Source of the DNA: an uncultured Caulobacteraceae bacterium
GTDB lineage: Bacteria > Pseudomonadota > Alphaproteobacteria > Caulobacterales > Caulobacteraceae
Assembly: GCA_903923135.1 (NCBI GenBank)
Contig: CAIXWN010000093.1
Span: 1-36,471 of the forward strand
Direction of reading: 5' to 3'
Length of the DNA: 36,471 nt
Shown here one piece after another: positions 31,247 through 36,471 of the stretch. Position numbers and translations under genes: made by a program. Within the stretch, counting starts at the first letter, position 1. Each line of letters begins with the position of its first letter. Below the pieces are notes generated by a model that was given only the letters and a program-made list of their open reading frames with translations, was not told the origin of the DNA and did not search any database.

Positions 31247-31611
31247 CGCCGCGAGGCGAAGTAGCTGATCAGGTCGGCCCGCTGCTTCGGGTCCGGAACG
31301 GTGATGGGCATCGCTGTCCCGGGCGCCGCCTGTCGCGGATCGGCCAGGAATCGGTCCAGCTCGGGACCAGTCCAGGTCAGGCCGGACTCCTTCAACGCCG
31401 CCGAATAGGCGAACCCGGCCATTGATCCAGCCTTACGACCGAAGAGACCGTTGAGACTTGGCCCCTGGCCGCCCCCATCGGGGGCGTGGCACATGACGCA
31501 GCGGTCGAGGTAGATGTCCTCGCCGGCGGCGGGATCCCCCGGGCTCTGGGCGGACGACGCGGCGGCAGCCAGCCCCAGCCCCAGGGCGGCGAGCGCGGCG
31601 ACGAGCCTCAT
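31243..31611 (-). CDS. Class I c-type cytochrome
   Basis: A 122-residue exported monoheme cytochrome. The signal peptide runs through LVAALAALGLGLAAAASSAQ. The heme site is CVMCH (C38, C41, H42), followed by PSLNGLFGRKAGSMAGFAYS and the sixth ligand M101 in GTAMP. This is the mitochondrial-like cytochrome c2/c552 form. Its start overlaps the stop of the dehydrogenase gene (ATGA at 31608-31611), so it is most likely the electron acceptor of that enzyme in the periplasm, passing electrons to the terminal oxidase. Convergent with solA, sharing the CTAG stop. Confidence 0.94.
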   Translation of the reverse strand: MRLVAALAALGLGLAAAASSAQSPGDPAAGEDIYLDRCVMCHAPDGGGQGPSLNGLFGRKAGSMAGFAYSAALKESGLTWTGPELDRFLADPRQAAPGTAMPITVPDPKQRADLISYFASRR

Positions 31612-32972
31612 CGCGGGGCGGGGGACCCGGCGCTGAACGTCACCCGCCAGATCTGGCCGCTGCCGTCATCGGTCACCAGCAGCGCCCCGTCCCGGGCGAC
31701 CGCCGCGGCCACCGGCCGGCCCCAGACACCGCGATCATCGACCACGAAGCCTGTGAGAAAGTCCTCGTAGGTTCCGTCCGGAACGCCGTTCTTCAGCTTG
31801 AGGCGAACGACCTTGTAGCCGGTCCGCTTGCTGCGGTTCCAGGACCCGTGAAGGACCACGAAGGCGTCGCCGCGATAGCTTGCGGGAAAGGCCGACGGGC
31901 CTTTGGCGGACGGATAGAAGGTCAGGCCGAGCGCGGCCGAGTGCGCCTGGATGAGTACGTCCGGGACGATCGCCTTGCCGGCGAGGTCGGGCCGCTGCCC
32001 CTTGAGCCGCGGGTCCTCGTGATTGCCGATGTAGTACCAAGGCCAGCCATAGAACCCGCCCGCCTTGACCCGGGTCGCGTAGTCGAACGGCATGTCGTCG
32101 CCCAGGCTGTCGCGTTCGTTGACCACGCACCAGGGATCGCCGGTCGCCGGATGGACCCGCAGCGACACGCAGTTGCGGATGCCGCTGGCGTAGATGTGTT
32201 CATCGCCCCCATCCGGGGTGAAGCTCAACACGTCCGCGCGGTCGGCTTCCCTGCCCCAGGCGGAGCCCTGCAGGTGGTCGGCTTCCCAGGCCTGGGCCTC
32301 TGCTGTTGTCTTGGCGGGCATGCCCTCGGCCAGGTTTGATCCGGAGCCCACCGAGACCAGCAAGCGGCGGCCGTCGGCCGAGAATTCGATGTCTCGAGTG
32401 GTGTGCCCGCCGGTCGTCGAGGCCAGTTTGGGCACGATGGTCTCGGGCTCTCCGCGGGCCTTGAGGTCGCCGCTGGAATAGGCGAATCGCACCACCGAAT
32501 TGTTGTTGGCGACATAGACAAAGCGCGGGTGCGCGCCCGCCGGATAGAAGGCGATGCCGAACGGCTGGTTGAGGCCGGTGGCGAACACTTCCCGCGCCGA
32601 TGGGGCGGCCGCGCCGTCGCCGGCGCGCAGCACGGTGATCCGGCCTGAGTCCGTCTCCGCGACGAAGATATCGCCGTTGGGGGCCACGCGGATCTGACGC
32701 GGATGTTCCAGCTTGGCAAACGCGCCGACCGTAAACCCGGGCGGCGCCTTCAGGGCGGCGTCGGCGGGGCGGGCCACGACGGCGGCCGGAAAGGCCGTGG
32801 GGTGGGTTGCGTACGGGGCCGGCAGATCGGTGACGGTGAGGTGCCGCACCACGCCCGGTTGATCCGCGCGCCAGTCGCCCATGGCGGCGGGACCGGTGTT
32901 GACGGCTGCGTCAGCCGCGCCGGCCAGGGCGAGAATGGCGGCGCAATGGATGAGGGTCGGTCTGGCGGGCAC
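31608..32972 (-). CDS. Periplasmic sugar dehydrogenase, sorbosone-dehydrogenase-like (PQQ beta-propeller)
   Basis: 454 residues. A signal peptide (IHCAAILALAGAADAA) precedes a six-bladed propeller of the soluble glucose/sorbosone dehydrogenase group: LEHPRQIRVAPNGDIFVAET, GLNQPFGIAFYP, TRDIEFSADGRRLLVSVGSGSN, IYASGIRNCVSLRVHPATGD, WCVVNERDSLGDDMP, GGFYGWPWYYIG and LHGSWNRSKRTGYKVVRL, in separate blocks. GGHTTRDI holds the likely catalytic His and SGIRN the Arg of the PQQ site. GTG 32972 with AAGGA six bases upstream is the start. The overlapping cytochrome c gene supports an electron-transfer role. The real substrate may be any aldose or aldehyde; PQQ synthesis genes are not in view. Confidence 0.88.
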   Translation of the reverse strand: MPARPTLIHCAAILALAGAADAAVNTGPAAMGDWRADQPGVVRHLTVTDLPAPYATHPTAFPAAVVARPADAALKAPPGFTVGAFAKLEHPRQIRVAPNGDIFVAETDSGRITVLRAGDGAAAPSAREVFATGLNQPFGIAFYPAGAHPRFVYVANNNSVVRFAYSSGDLKARGEPETIVPKLASTTGGHTTRDIEFSADGRRLLVSVGSGSNLAEGMPAKTTAEAQAWEADHLQGSAWGREADRADVLSFTPDGGDEHIYASGIRNCVSLRVHPATGDPWCVVNERDSLGDDMPFDYATRVKAGGFYGWPWYYIGNHEDPRLKGQRPDLAGKAIVPDVLIQAHSAALGLTFYPSAKGPSAFPASYRGDAFVVLHGSWNRSKRTGYKVVRLKLKNGVPDGTYEDFLTGFVVDDRGVWGRPVAAAVARDGALLVTDDGSGQIWRVTFSAGSPAPR

Positions 32973-33045
32973 GGCGCGTTCCTTGCGTCAGGCGGGGGCT
33001 TGCTTCTAGACCAGCGTCCAGACACGCGCCACCCGGGGAGCCAGC

Positions 33046-33621
33046 ATGGCCATCGCCCTCGTCAAGCCTGACTTGGCCACCCTGCCGGCGTTCCTGGACG
33101 CCCTCCGGCGAGGGTGGTCGCCGGACAATGTGCGAGGCGAGGCAGCCGCCCGGGAGGTGCTGGACCAGGCCGCGGCGGACCCCGCCGCCCTGGTCGAATC
33201 GATGGATGACCCGGAGGCGCGAGCCGGACCGATCCGCTTGCCGGACGGCTCCCAGGTTGAGCGCTTGCCGGGATTCCATCGCTGGCTGTGGGACGGCGAC
33301 TTCTGCGGCGTCATCGGTTTTCGCTGGAAACCGGGCGGGGCGCATTTGCCGGCGCATGTCCTGGGCCACATCGGGTACGCCGTGACGCCTTGGAAGCGAG
33401 GCCGGGGGTACGCCACCGAGGCCCTGGGCCGGCTGCTGCCATCGGCCCAGGCGCTCGGCCTGCCGTGGGTCGAGCTGACGACTGATCCCGACAACCTTCC
33501 GTCGCAGAACGTCATTCTCAACAACGGGGGTTATCTGGTCGAACGGTTCCGCAAGAGTGCGGCCTACGGCGGCGGCGACAGCCTTCGATTCCGGATCGAC
33601 CTTGACCCGCCGAAGGCTTGA
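33046..33621 (+). CDS. GNAT-family N-acetyltransferase
   Basis: A 191-residue acetyltransferase. The acetyl-CoA site is HIGYAVTPWKRGRGYATEAL, that is the R-G-x-G-x-A pyrophosphate loop after strand four. VELTTDPDNLPSQNVILNNGGYL gives the usual end of motif B, with Asn residues packing on CoA. The N-terminal third (DALRRGWSPDNVRG) matches the arrangement of a subgroup of uncharacterised GNATs with a short preceding helix pair. ATG 33046 is preceded by GGGGAG. It is divergent from the dehydrogenase gene by 73 bp and followed by an SDR gene 90 bp downstream. Substrate not predictable. Confidence 0.9.
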   Translation: MAIALVKPDLATLPAFLDALRRGWSPDNVRGEAAAREVLDQAAADPAALVESMDDPEARAGPIRLPDGSQVERLPGFHRWLWDGDFCGVIGFRWKPGGAHLPAHVLGHIGYAVTPWKRGRGYATEALGRLLPSAQALGLPWVELTTDPDNLPSQNVILNNGGYLVERFRKSAAYGGGDSLRFRIDLDPPKA

Positions 33622-33711
33622 TAAACGCCGGCTGCCGCCTCTTCACGCCGGCCCGCATTCGGCTATCCCTTGGTTGGCCTCGGGAACGCCGGGGGGCGGG
33701 AGACAATCGTC

Positions 33712-34506
33712 ATGCACATTGACCTCTCCGGACGTATCGCGGTGGTCAGCGGATCCACAGCCGGTATCGGCCTGGCGATCGCAACGGGTTTGGCGCGCGC
33801 CGGGGCCGCTGTCGTGATCAATGGCCGGACCGAGGCGCGCGTCCAGGCCGCGGCAGAGGCGGTGAGGGCGGCCGCACCCGGGGCCGACGTCCGGCCGGTG
33901 GCCGCCGACCTCGCGACCGTCGCGGGGGCGCAGGCCCTTACCGAATCGGCGCCTGAGGCGGACATCCTGATCAACAATGTCGGAACCGGCGAGTTCAAGG
34001 CCTTCCCGGACATCACCGACGAGGATTGGCGGGCGCTGATCGATCTCAACCTGATGAGCGGGGTGCGGCTGTCGCGTCACTATCTGCCGCAGATGGTCGA
34101 ACGGGGCTGGGGGCGGATCGTCTTCATCAGCAGCGAGTCAGGGGTCAATGTTCCCAAGGAAATGATCCACTACGGCGTCACCAAGGTCGCGCAGCTGGCG
34201 GTCTCGCGGGGGTTGGCGGAATCCGTGGCGGGAACGGGCGTGACCGTCAATTCGGTCTTGCCCGGCCCCACGCGATCGGAAGGCGTCTCGGCCTTCCTGA
34301 CGGCGGCGGCGCAGGCGGGCGGCAAGAGCCTGGAGGAGGCCGAGGGCGACTTTCTCACGGCTTTCCGGCCCACCTCTTTGCTGGGCCGCTTCGCGACCAC
34401 CGAGGAGGTGGCCAATATGGTTGTCTACGTCAGTTCGCCGCAGGCGGCCGCCACGTCCGGGGCGGCCTTGCGGGTCGACGGGGGCGTCGTCCGCTTCATC
34501 GCCTGA
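33712..34506 (+). CDS. Short-chain dehydrogenase/reductase
   Basis: 264 residues of the classical SDR family, NAD(P)-dependent oxidoreductases. The cofactor loop is VVSGSTAGIGLAIATGLARAG (G14, G18, G20), NNVG stands in place of NNAG, and the catalytic set is S141, Y154 and K158 in ISSESGVNVPKEMIHYGVTK. An Arg directly after the loop (INGRTEAR) favours NADP. ASPQAAATSGAALRVDGG-type ending (SGAALRVDGGVV) is normal. The frame is open from 33670, but ATG 33712 with GGAG nine bases ahead fits the family start. Function might be 3-oxoacyl or alcohol/ketone reduction; a member of the FabG-like group without more precision. Confidence 0.92.
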   Translation: MHIDLSGRIAVVSGSTAGIGLAIATGLARAGAAVVINGRTEARVQAAAEAVRAAAPGADVRPVAADLATVAGAQALTESAPEADILINNVGTGEFKAFPDITDEDWRALIDLNLMSGVRLSRHYLPQMVERGWGRIVFISSESGVNVPKEMIHYGVTKVAQLAVSRGLAESVAGTGVTVNSVLPGPTRSEGVSAFLTAAAQAGGKSLEEAEGDFLTAFRPTSLLGRFATTEEVANMVVYVSSPQAAATSGAALRVDGGVVRFIA

Positions 34507-34551
34507 CCAGGGGCCGTTCAACCGATCGCACAGGTGGGATAAGGCTTGGGT

Positions 34552-35910
34552 GTGGCGCAGTGTTCATCCTGGCGATTCCTGACGGCGGGCCTGCTGACCG
34601 CCGCGACCCTGGCGGGCTGCGCGAACTATGCGCCGGCGCCGCTGTCGGAGCCGGCCAACAGCGTTCTGGCCGCCACTGACCTCAGAGCGCGCTCCGTCGG
34701 CCCGGCGCGGCCATCGAACATCGATCTGGCGGCGCCCCTGACGCCCCGGACCCTCGGCCTCATCGCCGTCGTCGCCAGTCCCGAGCTCAAGGCCGCCCGC
34801 GCTCAGGCCAGGGTTGCCGACGCCCAGCTGTTCAACGCCGGTCTGCTGCCCGACCCCAATTTCAACCTGACGTTCGACAAGTTGCTTTCCGGGCCGGACA
34901 CCGCCAACGGGCTCAGCGCCCAGATCGTCTATGATCTCATGGCCTTCCGAGATCGCGGTCTGGTCCGGGCGGCGGCCCGGGCGACCAGGGCCCAGGCCCG
35001 CGACGACGTCGCCTGGCGCGAATGGCAGACCGCCGGTCAGGCCCGCCTGCTGGCCACGCGCATCGCCGCACTCGAGGCCTCGGCCGCGTTGCAGGCCCGC
35101 GTTCATGACGAAACGTCGGCGGCCCTGGGTCGGGCTCTTGCCGCGGCGGCGCGGGGCGACGCACGGGCTGACGATATCACCGCGCGTCGTCTGGTTGAGG
35201 TGGACGCCGCCGATCGGGCGGCGCAGGGCGAGCGCGATCTCGTCGCCGCCCGTCATGACCTGAATCGTTTGCTGGGTCTGGCGCCGGAGTCACGGCTGAA
35301 AATCGTCCCCGACCGGGTCCTCGACCTCTCCCTCGACGCCAACGCGCTTTTCCTGCGCGCCCGGGTCGGCCGCCTCGACCTGAAGGCCCTCGAGGCCGGC
35401 TACCTCAGCCAGGAGGCTGTGGTCCGAAAGGCGGTTTGGGACGCCTTTCCGACCCTTCAACTGACGGTCGCCCGGGCCCGCGACACGGCCGCGAACCAGA
35501 CCATCGGCCCAGCTGTGAGCTTTACGCCGCCATTGTGGAACCGCAACGCCGGCGGCGTGGCGCTCGCCCGCGCGACGCGCGAACAACTGCGCGCCGAATA
35601 CGCCGCCCGCCTCTTCGCCACGAGGGCCGAGATCGCCGGTCTCGTCAGCGGTCTGTCGGCCGACCGCCGCCGCCGAGACGATCTGGCCGCTCAGGTGGGG
35701 CCGTGGTCCCGGATGGCCGCCAAGGCCGCAGCCGCGGCGGAGGCCGGCGATATCTCCCACGCCGCCGCGGAGGCGGTTCGCCAGGGGGCGGCGGACAGGC
35801 AACTCGCTCTGATGGCCCTTGACCAGTCGGTCGCCGAACAATCGGTGGGGCTGGAAATCGCCGTGGGCGGTTCCCTTGACGATCTCGCCGGCACAGGAAG
35901 GGCCCCATGA
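34552..35910 (+). CDS. TolC-family outer-membrane efflux lipoprotein (CzcC/CusC-like)
   Basis: 452 residues. The lipoprotein signal has the lipobox LAGC within FLTAGLLTAATLAGCAN. Two outer-membrane-efflux repeats follow, with long Ala/Arg-rich coiled coils (for instance VASPELKAARAQARVADAQL, LLPDPNFNLTFD and AARHDLNRLLGL) and the second copy near residue 270 onward (YLSQEAVVRKAVWDAFPTLQL). The trimer would form the outer-membrane duct of an RND pump for metals or drugs. GTG 34552 with AAGG seven bases upstream is chosen; TTG 34546 is possible. The stop overlaps the adaptor gene (ATGA at 35907). The first repeat reads LLPDPNFNLT like CzcC proteins. Confidence 0.9.
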   Translation: MAQCSSWRFLTAGLLTAATLAGCANYAPAPLSEPANSVLAATDLRARSVGPARPSNIDLAAPLTPRTLGLIAVVASPELKAARAQARVADAQLFNAGLLPDPNFNLTFDKLLSGPDTANGLSAQIVYDLMAFRDRGLVRAAARATRAQARDDVAWREWQTAGQARLLATRIAALEASAALQARVHDETSAALGRALAAAARGDARADDITARRLVEVDAADRAAQGERDLVAARHDLNRLLGLAPESRLKIVPDRVLDLSLDANALFLRARVGRLDLKALEAGYLSQEAVVRKAVWDAFPTLQLTVARARDTAANQTIGPAVSFTPPLWNRNAGGVALARATREQLRAEYAARLFATRAEIAGLVSGLSADRRRRDDLAAQVGPWSRMAAKAAAAAEAGDISHAAAEAVRQGAADRQLALMALDQSVAEQSVGLEIAVGGSLDDLAGTGRAP

Positions 35911-36471
35911 GACGCGCCTCGATGGTCACAATCCTGCTGCTCGCGGCCTGTGGCCGGCCGGCCGAGCAGGCCGATGTCAAGCCGGTCGCTTCGGTGTCCA
36001 CCGCCCTGGTTCGCGCGGGCGACGCCGATGAGAGCCTTGCGGCTGTCGGCGTGGTGGAGTTCTCGCCCGAGGCCGAACGGACGCTCACCGCTCCGCTGGA
36101 CGGGACCCTTGCCGACATCCTTGCGCCGGCTGGCGCGCGCGTGGCGGCCGGTCAGGCGGTCGCGCGACTGCATCCCTCCCCGGTCGCCGCGATCGATCTG
36201 GCCAAGGCGCGGGCGGATGCGATCCAGGCGGACGCGGCCAGGGCGAGGGCGATCAGGCTGCGCGCCGACGGCCTTGCCAGCGACGCCGATGTCGAGGCCG
36301 CCGCCGCCGCCGCCCAGGTCGCCGATACCGTCCTGGCCACGTGGCGCGGCCGCTCCGGTGGCGATGTGGTCCTGCGCGCGCCGTCCGCGGGCGTGGTGGA
36401 AGGCTTCGTGGTCGAGAGGGGCGGATCGGCGGTCCAGGGCGCGGCCGTGGTTCGGATCGGGGCCCTTGGCG
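35907..36471 (+). CDS. RND efflux periplasmic adaptor (HlyD/CusB-like), 3' end outside window
   Basis: 188 codons are visible and the frame is open at the right edge. A lipoprotein signal (VTILLLAACG) is followed by VGVVEFSPEAERTLTAPLDG, the first half-barrel strand, then ADILAPAGARVAAGQAVARL, the first half of a biotinyl-lipoyl-like hairpin. A short Ala-rich helical hairpin (DLAKARADAIQADAARARAI, then ASDADVEAAAAAAQVAD) and VVLRAPSAGVVEGFVVERGGSAVQG, the second lipoyl half, come next in separate stretches. It links the outer-membrane duct to an inner-membrane RND pump, which should be encoded right after the window. Overlaps the TolC-like gene. Confidence 0.9.
   Translation, partial: MRRASMVTILLLAACGRPAEQADVKPVASVSTALVRAGDADESLAAVGVVEFSPEAERTLTAPLDGTLADILAPAGARVAAGQAVARLHPSPVAAIDLAKARADAIQADAARARAIRLRADGLASDADVEAAAAAAQVADTVLATWRGRSGGDVVLRAPSAGVVEGFVVERGGSAVQGAAVVRIGALG

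Noticed and set aside
1-36471. CRISPR arrays, tRNA or rRNA genes
   Set aside because: No regularly spaced repeats and no cloverleaf or rRNA-like sequence was recognised anywhere in the window, including next to the integrase remnant where a tRNA attachment site would be expected.

Overview
The window is high-GC DNA with tightly packed, often overlapping genes (ATGA and GTGA start/stop overlaps), GTG and TTG starts, and alphaproteobacterial gene content: a PutA without its DNA-binding domain, a sorbosone-type dehydrogenase with a c-type cytochrome, and CinA. A member of the Caulobacterales (Caulobacter/Phenylobacterium-like) is my best guess, with Sphingomonadales as an alternative; no rRNA, tRNA or species marker is present to settle it.

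Layout. (1) 1-2306: the 3' part of a BBE-like FAD oxidase, translationally coupled to a PhlG-like C-C hydrolase, then a small exported protein whose last five codons were cut off by an insertion. (2) 2303-4723: an intact IS66-family element (tnpA, tnpB, tnpC) with 10-bp perfect inverted termini and an 8-bp target duplication. (3) 4904-6298: a mobile-DNA scar: a HigBA-type toxin-antitoxin pair, a tyrosine-integrase pseudogene with an internal deletion, and an IS630 transposase fragment. (4) 6402-23889: a surface-polysaccharide locus. It holds two GT2 glycosyltransferases, a sulfotransferase, two hexapeptide-repeat acyltransferases, a Wzy-like polymerase, a Wzx-like flippase, a membrane-anchored beta-helix protein and an outer-membrane beta-barrel. 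Embedded in it are the parts of a carrier-protein acylation pathway: FkbH-like HAD enzyme, periplasmic SGNH-like protein and VOC protein in one minus-strand operon, and ACP, SAM methyltransferase and MBOAT acyltransferase in a plus-strand operon. (5) 23907-36471: ordinary chromosomal genes: chorismate mutase, an orphan peptide-binding lipoprotein, CinA-type amidase, PutA plus an amine oxidase, a sorbosone-type dehydrogenase plus cytochrome c, a GNAT, an SDR, and the start of a TolC/RND efflux operon that runs off the end.

How the genes may work together. The polysaccharide locus looks like a Wzx/Wzy system: repeat units built by the GT2 enzymes, sulfated and O-acylated, flipped by Wzx, polymerised by Wzy, with the beta-helix and beta-barrel proteins acting in the periplasm and outer membrane. 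The most interesting proposal is that the FkbH enzyme loads a glycolytic C3 unit (glyceryl) onto the dedicated ACP, the methyltransferase modifies it, and the MBOAT/SGNH pair moves it across the membrane onto the polymer. This would be an acylation route fed by an acyl carrier protein instead of acetyl-CoA. That assembly is inference from gene content. The family assignments are well supported by motifs. No initiating glycosyltransferase, Wzc kinase or Wza-type exporter is in the window, so the locus depends on genes elsewhere.
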